Part shown: positions 34,516-46,797 of the stretch, piece after piece
How positions within the stretch are numbered: the stretch's first letter is position 1
Layout: each line of letters starts with the position of its first letter
Assembly (NCBI GenBank): GCA_015179125.1
Contig: WHVA01000023.1
Location: forward strand, 248,001 to 312,000
DNA: 64,000 bases
Direction: 5' to 3'
DNA from: Gautieria morchelliformis
Taxonomy: Eukaryota; Basidiomycota; Agaricomycetes; Gomphales; Gomphaceae
Translations under genes and position numbers: made by a program
The notes under the pieces: generated by a model
The model's input: only the letters and a program-made list of their open reading frames with translations
What the model was told of the DNA's origin: nothing
Database searches by the model: none

Positions 34516-37500
34516 CCAATTTATTGTCTTTTGGGGCAATGCCCTATGTAGGACAAGTCATACAAATAGCCGGTCGCAACACTGGTTCCTATCTAGCCTT
34601 TCCTTATCGGTCTCTACTTGTGCTCATTAGGCGAAGCCTTGAGCGTGTCCGTGCCTGGGTGGGTGGGGTATGCGTGTCCTCGCTTCTCTTCCACTCTTTC
34701 TCCCCTTTGCCGTTCTGGACGTAGCCCCTTCTTCCTCCTCCGGTAGTGCTAGGTCGCCGTATATTTTCTCGAACCTCCTCGTGCCCTGTATATACCTGAA
34801 CAGAGGCTTCATGGCCTTGGGTCTGGCCAGGAGTACCGCTGCTAAGCTCGCTCCCCTTTGCAGCTCCTTGGCTGCCTCCCGCCGTTGCATCGCATAGCTC
34901 GGGCACCTGAACAAATAGTGGTGCACGGTCTCAGCCACTAGCCCGCATGTCGGGCACGTTGGCGACGCCATTTTCCCAATCGTCGCGAGGTGTTTGTTGA
35001 GAGCTACGTGTCCGGTTCTGAGCTGGACTAGTATGGCGGCATGTCTCCGTGGCAGCGTAGCGCTGAGCTTGGCGAATGCTGCAGATGGCATCGATCGGTC
35101 AATCTTATGAGCAGTGCGAGCGTGCGGGGACTTAGCAAACAGAGCTTTTGCTTCTCGCTTGAGCTCCTTTTGGAACCTCTGCAGCTCCGCCGCCCTGCTG
35201 ATCGGCATTTCTCCTCTGCACTCCAAAGGTATGAGGGTCTCTTGGCTGGAGTCCCCCCTGGCTGCCTTCTTGGCCTCCTCGTCCGCTCGTTCATTTCCTC
35301 GTACGCCCTCGTGGCCAGGGACCCACCGCATAACCACTTTGGTGTCCGGCTGTCGACTGAGTGCACCCTCCATTTGCCTGTGTAGTGCGTTCACTAGATA
35401 CTGACCCGAGATAGGTTTTTCTCTCCTGGTTGTCCGCAGCGCAGCCTGGTTATCAGCCGCGAACATGTATCGTGCTTGCCTTTCGTTGCTGAGCAGCTTC
35501 GCCCTGAGCGCCGCACCCACTAATTCCGCCTCGAACACGGTGTGTTCCTCTTCCGGCCCAAGGTAAAGCCTGACCACCTTCACCTCAATGCCCCTGTTGT
35601 ACAGTACCGCTGCCGCCCCCACACCTCCATCGACACAGGATCCGTCTGAGAAGATTTGTATCTCCGCGTCGTCGGCCTTGACCTACTCAATTGCTTGCTC
35701 CTTTTGGTGGGGAATCATGACTTTGAAGGACGGCTCCCACTTGGGGCCGAATACAACTGGTTGGATTTTCTCCATGCGGCTTGGGTCGAGGTTGTACGCA
35801 TGCATGATTTCATGCAGCGGGGCACGGTGCCGCTTGACATACCTATTAGCGGCTCGATGGATCAGGCCATTCGTGTGGCGGCTCTGTGGATGATCTTCGA
35901 CACCAGCAAGGGAAATGGGAGCAGATTGGCATGCGCGTCTAGCAGGTCGTTAGCTGTACTTCTCATAGCGCCTGTAATAAAAAGGGCAGCTTGTCTTTGT
36001 ATTCTTGCAAGCTTGTTTATATGGCCCTTCGTGCCTCTGGTCTGACCGACGCCTGGTACGAGAAAGACATCAGTGGCGTACAACATCTTAGGCACAGCTA
36101 CCGCTAAGTAGTATTTTCGCATATGTCTTGCTGCGACCCCCTTCGACGGCCTGGCTAGCCTTCTGTACTGGTTTATGAACCTGTCGCCCTTCGCGAGCGC
36201 ATAGTTAACGTGGTCCCTAAATCTTAGTTCCTGATCAAGCATGAGCCCAAGGAACTTGTGTGTCATGGTCGGCGTAATTGTGTGGCGGTCAATTGTGATA
36301 GATGGCCTAGGCACGGGTCTGGACTTTTTGGCATTGGCGGGCTCCTTCTCCCGTTTTCTGGTAAGTCCCATTAACCCAAATTTTTCGACAGCGAACTGGC
36401 ACTCATGTGTTCTTGCCCAGTCCAGGGCTCCTCCCCTCCTCGTCATCATATCCCCGAGCTTATCGAAGGCTTCACGTAGATCCCGCCCTTCCGCCATGAG
36501 GGTCGTGTCATCAACACTGCGTCCTCCCCTTTCTTCAGGCGCACTATTTCCAGGAGGTCCGCATTGTAATATTGATATGCTATAGCAGATAATGGGCAAC
36601 CTTGATCCATTCCCCTTGTTATCTCTACCATCGGTGCCGTGAAATCATCGAAGCTGATCACCGTGCGTCGCCCTTCGACCTTCCTTTGTATCCAGCTGGT
36701 GTATTCCTGCGGAATCCCCCTTTGACGCATGTTATGAACTAGCCTATCTAGAACGATGCTGGGAAAAGCGCCTTTGATGTCTAGGAACAACACTCCCATG
36801 ACTCTTCCCCTCCTCCAGGCATCTTTTGCAGCGCTGACCGTGTAATGTATGGCATCAGCGGTGGTGCGGCCAGGCCTGCAGCCAAAGTGGTTATTGGGCA
36901 GGAGGTGCTTGAGATCTGTCATTTTTACCAAATCTTCGGCCACGCACGAGGACAGCACTTTCCCAATTGTGTCAAGCAGGGCTATGGGTCGATAGGCACC
37001 TGGTGTCGTGTATTCCGATTTCCCTGGCTTTCGCAGGACTCTGGTGATGGAGTCCCGCCATTGTTCTGGGTACACTCCAAGGCTGAAGGTGGCTCGGAAA
37101 AGGGGGCCCAGGTACCCGATGAGCGTGTCAGCACACTGTTTGATCAGCACATTCGGGATTCCATTCATGCCGGGTGCCTTGAAGGGATTGAGTTTATCTA
37201 TTGCCCGGACAATTTGCTCGTCCGTAATAGGTGTGAACGAAAAGGCTTCGGGTGGGTAGTTGTGGCCAGCCGGGGTCTGTGTCGAACAGCATTGTGGCTT
37301 TTTGGTCATTCGTGTCTGCCACCCATTTGGTTCCATCCCGACGTTTGGCCACGAGGGTAGGGATTCGTGTTCGTCCTCCGTCCGAAGCATCTGCAGACGC
37401 ATACCTGTGAGCTGTCCAAACTGTTTTCTGATCGATACCTTCCAAGAAGTCTTCCCAGTGTTCCTTTTTGGACCTCTCGATCGCGCTCGCGTATTTGTTT

Positions 37501-37762
37501 CTGGCTGTCTTGTAGCTGTCGTGCGCCTGATGCAATGGGTCTGCCCTGTGGGAGTATGATCGTCGCCCCATCCGCCTCGCCTCTGTACGGAGCTGGGTTA
37601 GTTCTAGCGACCACCAGCGTTTCATAAAGGGGGATGGCTTAGTCTTAGGTATGATCTCCTCCGTCGTCTCTATGATTGCTACCGTCAGCGCACTTAGTTT
37701 GTGTCTGAACTGTTGCGCGCATGTCGGTGCTGGGTCCGGTATATCCTCCCTCAATCTGGCTG
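34485..37762 (-). mobile_element. LINE copy B, Tad1/I-like, 5'-truncated, broken
   Basis: 3278 bp on the minus strand, poly(A) seen as poly(T) at 34485-34510, flanked by the 11-bp duplication GCGGGCTTCCG (34474-34484 and 37763-37773). It begins in the linker between endonuclease and RT (37.75 kb), so the endonuclease and ORF1 are missing. RT spans about 37.40-36.45 kb (LLDTIGKVLSSCVAEDLVKM, FLDIKGAFPSIVLDRLVHN, GMDQGCPLSAIAYQYYNA); the catalytic box reads SVDD, with a frame change just there. RNase H and the C-terminal zinc region follow in 35.62-34.63 kb (RWVPGHEGVRGNERADEEA; CPTCGLVAETVHHYLFRCP), open to the end. A few frame changes interrupt it. Confidence 0.9.
34524..34556 (-). other. 3' UTR hairpin of LINE copy B
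   Basis: On the minus strand TTGTCCT pairs with AAGACAA (one mismatched position) around GGGC-ATT-GCCC. It has the same 33-nt span and the same distance to the poly(A) as in copy A. Confidence 0.78.
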
Positions 37763-37773
37763 GCGGGCTTCCG

Positions 37774-40224
37774 TTGATCAGCGGCAGCGTCGAGTGCGAA
37801 GAGTGTGGGTGAGAGGGGTGGGGGTAGTGTGTTTATGCGGGGCGAGGGACGAGTTCACGAGGCCGAGAGCAGAGATGAGGAGATGGAATGACATCCCCGG
37901 GCATTGAACTGCGGACTCGACACCCGACGCAGAGGAGCCATTGCGTTTGCACCTAGCGATATTGCCTTCTTTCGGCAAGTCAACAGGCACCACGCAATCC
38001 CTCCTCTGGTAAATATGTACAAGTCGGAGGAACACACATTACACATCATACATCCCACCTAGCTTATGGTGATGATATGCCACGCACGGTCGGGCCTGCC
38101 ATGGCAGGGAGGAGGAGTCCGCCCATCCTCACAATGGCCGACGATAGTGGGGGGCGAATACCCCCAGAACATCCCCCTAGACTATATTCTCCTATCGTGT
38201 AGCACGGGCGGATTGAATTCCCCGCTTCTAAGCCTAGGTAGGATCGGAGAGGTGTTACATGCCATCCGAGCGTGTTGGGGTTGGGGGCGGCAGAGAGAAG
38301 GGGATGGTAGAGAACGCCACGCCACAGCCGCAGAGAGTCAGTCGTGCCACCACCATCTGCCTTCTACCATTAGGAAAGAAGAGGTGCAATGATTGGTGTA
38401 TCACGGAAGGGAGCGACGTCACCATACGCATTCGACACAGCCCCGAGGGTCGCATGGTGGAAGGCGCAGGCGAGTGACGGGAGCGCGTATGCACGTCCGC
38501 TCACGAGGTGTTCGGGAGGTACGCGGCGCTACGGACGGCGAGGGCGCCGTTGTACCTAACGCGCACCGCCCGGAGCCCGCGATGATCCAGGCGCTGCACA
38601 CGGTGTTGGGGATATCGATATCAATATCGGCGCGACGGGGCTGGACGATGCAGGGGGGGGGGGGGGGCATTTTGTGAGTGCGAGCACAGTGATGCGGGCG
38701 AGGGACACCGACGCGCAGGGCCCGTGCTGAGTTCAGACTGGGATTGAGAATACAGGAGAGGCGGCACGGGGCACAGAAGAAGACGACAAAGGAAGGGCAC
38801 GGTTCGAGCATGGGTGCTGCGCGCGGGGATTGGAGATTGTGGGGGATGGCGACACAGGGTATCGCATTGGCAGCGCTTCCGTCGCAGGCGTGCGTCGTGA
38901 GAGAGACACATTCCCTCGCGACAGAGAGCCAGCAGCGCGAGGTGAGAGACGCAGCACCCAGAACGGCGGGGGCAGAGGCAAGAGGTAGTGGAGAACGAGC
39001 AGCAGCTGCAGAGTTGAGCACAAGGCCTTGTAGACAGGGGTATCAGAAACCGACCGACAGCCGCAAACAGCCATGCATACCACACCTCCGTTCGACCACC
39101 ACGATAAAGGTGCGAAGATGGAGGCGCTGTGTCATGGGAGGTAGCATGCATGACACGTGGCATCGCAGAACGCAGACTCAGAAGGAGAGGGAGTAGACTA
39201 TGTGGGGAGCGTCGGGTGGGATGCGATAAACTCGTTCATTGCGATGCAGAGCAGCGACCGCGCGGGGCATGTGTACAGCGTTTCGACGAAGCAGGGGACG
39301 TTTGAGTCGCATGCGGTGGGGAAGAATATGTGCGGCATAGCAGGATGCCCAGCGCGAGCGAGCACGAACGCGGGCAGGCCGCCCGCGGATAATGCGCCGC
39401 TCGTCGACGACCACAGAGTCGACTATAAGGGAGCATGTGCAGCGGGAGGACGCTGGGTATGCGCCGCCTGCGCCCGCCACGTCAAGTGCGAGTACGCGGA
39501 CCATGTTTCAGCCGCGGCAGGTCGACAGGGCTGACGTCGCGCCGTTCGTCGTTCAGAAAATGGTCTCGTAACATGGAAGCACAGGGTAGAAGCAGGGATT
39601 ACCAGCCTCAGACAGCCCCCACTAGATGCTGCAAGAGCTGACCCCTAGCTGCGCAGACTAGTGGTCGCGGCAACTGGGAGCATATGGAGGGTCGTGGGTG
39701 TGGCGGTCGAGTCGTATCGAACAGCAGAGCGCGAGGCGGGAGATGGCGGAGAAGGACACAGCAGCGCACAGTCACGGACACAGCCTGCCCCCGGATCCAG
39801 GAGCCGATCAAACGTACGGCCAGGCCAATAGCCAGGCGAGCCTATGGTGGACCGGCCGTGGTTGGTTTGAGATGCTGAGGATCAGGTATGGAAGCTGGCG
39901 CGTCACAGACCCCCCGCCCGTGCGGGCGACGAAGCTCTTGGAATGGCATGGGAGGGGCGGGGGTTGCACTGGGCATTGGCCGTCCCCTCACAAGCGCAGA
40001 CGGAGAGACGGGCTGAGAGGGTGCGCTCGCCTGGTGCTTTATACTACGCTACCTTTGTGGCGGGCAGGCGAATGCCGGCTCAAAGGAAAGGCACAAAGGA
40101 AGGAGTGCGCGGGCTCCCGTGATTGGATATGCTGTGCATCGATGATCGATATCGATTCCCACGCACCTGTGACGTGACAGACGCCGTGCACAGACCAGCT
40201 TAAGACACGCAGCCACAACACACC
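37774..40224. other. GC-rich region without a recognised gene
   Basis: About 2.45 kb. Several frames stay open because of the base composition, including one at 39157-39534 with a few Cys residues, but none shows a family motif or a plausible exon structure. A run of 15 G lies at 38653-38667. It may be decayed host sequence upstream of the Skt5-like pseudogene. Confidence 0.4.
38653..38667 (+). repeat. Homopolymer of 15 G
   Basis: An uninterrupted run of 15 guanines between CA and CAT. Its length is prone to change by slippage and to sequencing error. Confidence 0.9.
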
Positions 40225-42072
40225 ATGTCCTACCCACCCACCTCTTCCCAGCAACTTTCTGCACCAGCAGCACCTGCACGGCGCACACCACCTGTCCCGC
40301 CACTCGAAACCGCCCGTGCTCCCACCCAACTTCCGACCCAAGGACGACCGACCTCGTTGCCCCGATCCCGGAGCGACGCCAACCCTCCGCGCTGATGTGT
40401 GTTCCAGACCCGCATTGCTTCAGACACTGATCTGCCCGCAGATGGCAGCACACTCCCTCACCTACGCCCCAGCATACCCCGCCTCGTACGGCCCCGGATC
40501 TCCGACATTCTTCCGGTCCGGCACGTCCTCGCTCTACCCCGCCCAGCCGCCGACTACCGCCGCCCGTCCCCCGGTCCTGGCGGCTTCGCAGGGGGTGTTG
40601 CACCAGGCCAGTACGTGAACAGCGCTGCGCTGGGCTACCCCCGTGGCTTTTCCCGCCCGCCCCCACGCAAGGGCCCCAGCCCCGCCCCGCCCCCCCAGTC
40701 GCCGTACGCTCACCCGCAGAGGTCCCCGCCCCGTAACCAGAGTCAAGCACCGCGGTCGTGATGGGCGGCATGTCCCTCGGCCCGCACGGACTGACCCAAT
40801 CCCCGCCCCGCCAGGCGCAGCCCCACGCGTACAGCCGGCAGCGCTCCCCGGACCCAGCCCCCCGCCCGCCGACGCCGCGTTCCCCGCCTTCGCTGCGTCC
40901 CTCCCCACCATTGAGACCCTCCAAGCCGCCCTGCTGCTCCTCGGGCGCAGGTAAGTGCCGTGTGCGTTCCCCCATCCCCGCTCATCCCACCCCCCCTGCA
41001 GGCCCCGACGCCTTCCCCTTCATCCGCGACGTCCTGTAGCTCGTCGACCGCACCGTCTCTCAGCACGCGCCTCCCCGTCCCCGCCGCCTCGCGCCCCCAT
41101 ATCGAGCGCGCGGCGCACCTCGGCTTCACGCCCGCGCAGTACAAGCTGGGCCACGTGTATGAATATGCTGTCCCGCCGTGCGCGTATGACCCGTTATTGA
41201 GCGTGCAGTCTTATAGGTGGGTTTCTGAGGCGCTGTGTTTTCAAGAAAAATATTACTATTATTTTTGGTGCTGGGGGCGTTTGAAGCTTCGCGTAGGGAG
41301 GGGGTGGGTTGTGCGTGGCGCTTTTCGTACTCTTTTTTCTTTTTTTTTTTTTTTTTTTTCCGATCGGGTGCACGTTCTGGGGCGCTTCCCGCGCAGCCGC
41401 CCCTCCGCGTGTTCGTGTCCGCGGCACGGAGGCTTATCGCTGACTGAGATGCCGGCCTATGGCGACGGTTGAAATAGTAATCCGTGTAGCGGAGGGTTGG
41501 ACGAGGGGTTTACTGCTGCTGTTGGGGAGGGGGGCCCGGGTTGAGACACCCCCGGGGTTGGTGGGAGGAACGGGCGTTTTCATTCGTTGCACGTGTTTGC
41601 CCGCGCACGGCCCGTCCGCCCACTTCGTCCGCTTGCATCCTGGCAGCACCGCATCTGCACACACTGGTCCTGTGTCAGGCCGTGGCGGGCGATGGGTGCT
41701 TATGACCGGGGGGGATCTGGGCGATGTGACGTGTTGCGGCTCGTCGCTGTTTTGCGTTTTTATGTTCATGCAGTGTGTATTCTTTCACGCGGCATGCTGC
41801 TTGTCGCCTCACGCGTACCTTCTCTTTGCTGTCCTTGCTTCTACCTTTGCGTCCGCGCCTCCCATCCCCTCTCTTCTCATCCCTTTTTAATTTATCACAT
41901 CCCCCGCAACACGGCTGACCCCACACCCACAGCTTCGCCTCCCCACAGGGAACCCGAAGCAGACGGCGCGCTCTCGAAAAGGTTCCTGTGCGGCGCGGAG
42001 GGCACGTGCGACAAGGACACGGCGTTCGCGGTCGTGTTGGCTGAGACAATACGTGCTGGTGCTGTGTTTTAG
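40225..42072 (+). pseudogene. Skt5/Chs4-like chitin synthase regulator (Sel1 repeats), pseudogene
   Basis: Remnant of an activator of chitin synthase III, a Sel1-repeat protein acting at the cell cortex. The N-terminal Pro/Ser-rich region starts at 40225 (MSYPPTSSQQLSAPA), continues with GPGSPTFFRSGTSSLYPAQP, YPRGFSRPPP and VMGGMSLGPHGL, then LPTIETLQAA (about 40.9 kb) and GPDAFPFIRDVL-LVDR (about 41.0 kb, with TAG inside). Sequence then jumps to the Sel1 part IERAAHLGFTPAQYKLGHVY (41101-41220). After an oversized gap of about 0.7 kb come EPEADGALSKRFLCGAEG and DKDTAFAVVLAE (about 41.94-42.05 kb). Several frame changes, a stop and the loss of the middle of the protein mark it as dead. The 3' half of the Sel1 array is absent. 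Confidence 0.72.
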
Positions 42073-42596
42073 CTCTCGTTGGTACGAGGGCGGGGCGATT
42101 CAAGCCGTGCGCCGCTGTGGCGCATTTCGTGCGCATCGGGTCTGCATGGTGGACGTATCGTGCAAATATCGAGAGACTGACCTGCGTGTGCATCTGATGC
42201 GCATCATGCACACTTTTCTTGCGACTGTCGGGAGAACGAGTGCGTGCGCAGGTGCACATCTCCTGTGAATGCCGAGAGAACGACGCAAACGGTACCCCAG
42301 GTGGTCTTCCGGGATGCAATGCCCCCAACATAGCGCCAGCTCAGGCCTAGGATCTCATGCAGGTCCTCGCCCCTCTGGCCGGTAACCTCCAACTCCTGGC
42401 GGCCTAGCCTCATGCCCAGACCAAGCTATGTGAACCTGACCAGTGCAATGGTTCCAACCTTGAGACAATCACTCCTGCGATTTTAGGTTCAGATACTGTT
42501 CAACTTCCAGGTCCACCTTGAAGCTTTTGTCAGCAATGCAAAGAGTCAACCATGGCCTGATGGCATAGCAGTCAACTTCAGGCCAGCACTCATGGA
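42073..42596. other. No gene recognised
   Basis: About 520 bp between the Skt5-like remnant and LINE copy C, with no convincing frame or repeat. Confidence 0.35.
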
Positions 42597-42635
42597 CCCT
42601 TATACCATTTTTTTTTTTTTTTTTTTTCCAATTTA

Positions 42636-42668
42636 TCGTCTTTTGGGGCCTCGCCCTATGTAAGACGG
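42636..42668 (-). other. 3' UTR hairpin of LINE copy C
   Basis: On the minus strand CGTCTT pairs with AAGACG around GGGC...GCCC. Relative to copy A, a T-A pair has become C-G, so both sides changed together. Confidence 0.8.
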
Positions 42669-42817
42669 TAAGTACATTTTCGGCTCTAATTTGCTTCCTT
42701 CTCTCCTTTCGACCTCTTTCTCTGCTTGTACTCTGCGGGCGTGGCCCCGAGTATGTCCGTGCCTGGGTGGGCGGGGATGTTTGTTTCTCTGCGTTCTTTG
42801 TCTTCTTGTCCTTCCCT

Positions 42818-45800
42818 TTATCCCTTTTCTCCTCTTTGCTTTCCTGCTGGGAGCGTCAGGTCTCCGTATGGCTTTTCGAAGCGTCGCGTTTCGTGTATGT
42901 ATCTGAATAGATATTCCACAGCCTTGTGTCCTCCTAATAGTGTTTTGACGGACTTCGCTCCTCTCTTCAGTTTTCCCTCTAACCTTTTCCTCTGCTGGCC
43001 GTACGCTGGGCATCTAAATAGATAATGGTGGACAGATTCTTGCGCGCTTTTGCAAGCAGGGCATAGCGGTGAGTCTATCTTCCCTATCCTGTATAAATGT
43101 TTGCTGAGCGCTATGTGTCCCGTCCTGAGCTGTACGAGTAGACTCGCGTGTCTGCGCGGCATGCTCTTTGTGATTTTGGCGAATGTCGCTGATGGCATCG
43201 TGGGATCGACTTCGAGGGCGAGCTGTGCTCTGGGGGACTTGGCAAACGCTGCCCGTGCTTCTCGTTTAAGTTTCGCGTTGTGCCTCTGGATCTCTGCCGC
43301 CCTGCTTATCGGTAGCATCCCGCGCAGCTCAATCGGTATGTCTATCTCTTCGCTGGATTCTCCCTTCGCCGCCTTTTTTGCTTCCTGGTCTGCTCTCTCG
43401 TTTCCTTCTATCCCCTCGTGTCCAGGCACCCATCTCATGATGACCTTCACTCCCGGCTGCTGGTCGACTACTCCTTGCACCTGTCTATGCAGTGCGTTGA
43501 TGATGTACTGTCCTGGGATTGCGTTCTCCCTCCAGGTCATTTTGATCGCGGCCTGGTTGTCCAGCATTATCACATACTTCCTGCCCCTCTCTCTGTTTAG
43601 CATCTTCGCGCCTATAGCTGCCGCGGCTACCTCTGCTTCGAACACCGTGTGTTCGTCTTCCGGTCCCATGTATAACTTGACTGCTTTCTGTTCTCTCCGT
43701 CTTTATACAACACGGCCGCCGTGCCCACTTCCCCATCGATGCATGATCCGTCGTATATACTACTACCTCTGCTTCTCTGAGGTAGCTTCCTCGAGTGCTT
43801 GCTCCTTGCTCTGCGGGACGCGTATGGCGAATGCTGGAGTCCACTTTGGCCCTAGCACAACAGTCTGGAGTTTCTCCATTCTGTCCGGCTTCAACTCGTA
43901 AGCGTGCATGATTTCATGTAAGGGCGAACGGTGCCGTTTGACGTATCTTTTTGCAGCCTTATTTACTCCGTCTGCTAGTGGGTGACTCTTCGGCAAGCAC
44001 GCGAGTCGTACCGCAGCCCTGTGCACGAGTTTCGAGACTAACATTGGGAATGGTAAGTTGGCGTGCGCGTCCAGCGTGTCCGTAGCTGTGGTTTTGAAAG
44101 CTCCGGTGATGTCCAGTGCCGCTTGCCTTTGTATGCGTGCTAATTTGTTGATGTAGCCCTTGGTGCCTTTGCTTTTCTCCGTTGCTGGCACTAGAAATAG
44201 TCAGCTGCGTAGAGCATTCTCGGTACTGCTACCGTTAGATAGAATGTTCTCATGTGCTTAGCTCCCCGTCGGTTTCGCAAGTCGTCTATACTGTGTTAAG
44301 TACGCTTCCCCTTTTCTTAACGCGTAATTGACGTGCTCCTTGAACCTAAGTTCTTGGTCCATTATCACCCCTAAAAACTTGTGTGTCGCCGTTGGTTTGA
44401 CGACGTGTGGCCGATGATATCGAGGGCCTTGCCGTCGGCCTGGTCTTATTCGGCTTCATAGGATCCCTCTCCCTGCGTCTGGTAAGTCCCATCAGCCCAA
44501 TTTCTCCACTGCGAATTGACAGTGGTGTTTTGCGGCCCAGTTGTACGCTCCATCGGGTCTAACCATGATGTCAGTTAGCTTTTCGAAGCTTCCTGAAGTG
44601 TTGATCCTTCAGCTATGACTGTTGTATCGTCCACGAATCCGACGCCACCTCCCCTTTTCTGCTCTGCGCTATGTCGATCAGGTCTCCGCTATAGAATTGA
44701 TATGCGATGGCGGACAGGGGGCAGCCCTGATCCATTCCCCGTTCTATCAGCCTGGACTCCGAGGCGTAGTCGTCAAATCTGACTGTGGTTCGTCTGTCTC
44801 TGACTTTCCTTGTTATCCAGTCTGTGTACTCCTGCGGTACCCCACACTTGCGCATATTGTGAGCCAGCCTGTCTAGAACGATACTCGGGAAAGCTCCCTT
44901 GATGTCCAGGTATAGCACTCCCATGACTTTTCCTCGTCTCCATGCGTCCTTCGCTTTCCCAGTCACGTAATGTATGGGTCGGTCGTTGTGTGCCCTGGCC
45001 TGCATCCGAACTGATTGTCTGGTAGTAGGCGGTATCTCTCTGCTGCTTTTACTAAATCCTCCGCAACACAGGCAGAGAGGACCTTGCCTATCGTATCTAA
45101 TAGGGCAATAGGTCTGTACGCGCCTGGTACCATGTAGTCGGCTTTGCCTGGCTTGTGGAGGACTTTCGTGATCGAGTCTCTCCATTCCGAAGGGTATGTC
45201 CTGAGCTCGAAGGTGGCGCGGAATAATGGTCCTATGTATGGTAGAAGCACGTCAATACATTGTCTGATTAACTCGTTCGGTATACCGTTCTCCCCCGGGG
45301 CTTTAAATGGATTGAGCCTCCCGACTGCTCTGCGTATCTGCTCATTTGAGATAGGGTGGTAGTCGAACGCTGGGGGAGGGTAGTCATAGCTCGTTGGTGC
45401 TGGCTCGGCGTTCGGATCTATCTTTGGGAAAAATGTATCGAAGAGCATGTTTGTCTTCTGTTCGTTTGTTTCCGCCAATTGCCTCGTGCCGTTCGTTCTC
45501 TTGACTATCAGTGTTGGCACTCGTGCATGCCCGCCATCGCCCGCATCTGACGAGGCGTATCTGTGCGCCACCCATATCGTTTTTTGGTGATGGTGTCCAA
45601 AAAATCCTTCCAGTGGTCCTTCTTCGATTTTTCGATGGCTTCTGCGTATCGATTCCTGGCTGTTCTGTATTCTTCATGCACTGCGTCTGCTAAATCATTC
45701 CGCCTCGCGTATGACCTCCTTCCCAATCGCCTCGTCTCCGCTCTAATGTGCGTTAGCTGTAGGGACCACCAACGTTTCACGTACATGGACGGTTTGCTTT

Positions 45801-46797
45801 TGGGTACTAGCTCCTCGGTGGTTTCGTGTATGGCCGTTACTAGTGCGTGCAGATGGTGTTGGAGCTGCTGTGGGGAGGACGGCGTTGGTTCGCTAATCTT
45901 GTCCTCGAGCCTCGCCTTGAGCTGTATGTTGTAGCTCTTCCAATCTACTTGTCTGTAGTTTGGTCTTGAGGCTTGGTTGCTAGCTTTGACTGTTACATCT
46001 AGTACGGTATCTACGGGGAAGTGATCACTTTTTGGAGGTTGATCTTCCGGCTCTGCTGTGCAACTGATCAGATTTTCTACTAGCGAGGATGATATAAAGA
46101 CGTTATCTGTGCGCGTGTGATTTCCTGTGGACATGGCCCTGAGCATTGGAATCTCTTTTGGAAGCGCCATGTGCATCCCATGCTCTGCTATGGCATCCAA
46201 CAACGTTTGTGCTTCGTCTAGGTTGGCCCTAGTGAATAGGTGCGAATTTCATAGTTCATCCCACATCGGGTGATGTCTATTGAAATCCCCCAGCCATATC
46301 ATCCCCTCTACTTCTAGTTCTCTCGATCCCCTTTCTGCTGCTTTTTCTCGCAGGTGTCGCTGAATAGCTCTGATGCTGTCAGACCTTGCACAGTCCAAGT
46401 AGATGTTAATTATTAGCACGTCACCGTTGCTGGTTTTCACCCGTACCACCGAGACATCCGGCGAGCCTATGTCTACCGCGCTCCATCCGTTTGTGGCGAG
46501 TCTCTTGCTTATTAACATCATGGATCTCGTTCTTTCACCTTTATGTGTGTAGTGGGTCTTCGGGTACACCATGTACCATCTAGGTGTGGCCCTGGCGTTT
46601 CCCAAAAAGTCAATATACGGTTCCTGTATCGCGAGAATGTCATATTGGTCGTGCGGGCACTTAGCTAGTATTTCTGCCGTTGCTGTTAGCGATTTATTTA
46701 CGTTCTGTTGCCTGATTCTTAACGTTTTGATCTGCGAGGTTTCGTCAGTCATTCTTGGTGTATGTCGTTTTCGCTGCCACTTTGCCGTCTTGCTCAT
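42818..46797 (-). pseudogene. LINE copy C ORF2 (endonuclease-RT-RNase H), broken
   Basis: Start ATG at 46797. APE-type endonuclease (ILAIQEPYIDFLGN; IWLGDFNRHHPMWDE) to about 45.9 kb; linker; RT at about 45.4-44.5 kb (FLDIKGAFPSIVLDRLAHN, GMDQGCPLSAIAYQFYSG, catalytic GFVDDTTVIAEGS near 44.63 kb); RNase H at about 43.7-43.3 kb (EDEHTVFEAEVAAAAIGAK, RWVPGHEGIEGNERADQEA); C-terminal zinc tail (CPACKSAQESVHHYLFRCP). Breaks: TGA at 46251-46249 where the family has Arg (DEL-x-NSHLFT), and frame changes near 45.54, 45.0, 44.6-44.2 and 43.7 kb. RNase H to the end (43669-42818) is still open. Confidence 0.85.

Noticed and set aside
37880-37960. A stretch resembling the T-arm end of a tRNA or a tRNA-derived SINE on the minus strand (GTTCAATGCCCGGGG)
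   Set aside because: The T-stem does not pair and no acceptor, D or anticodon arms can be drawn.
39157-39534. Cys-containing frame in the GC-rich region as a possible gene
   Set aside because: No motif, no splice structure and several overlapping frames of similar length; composition explains it.
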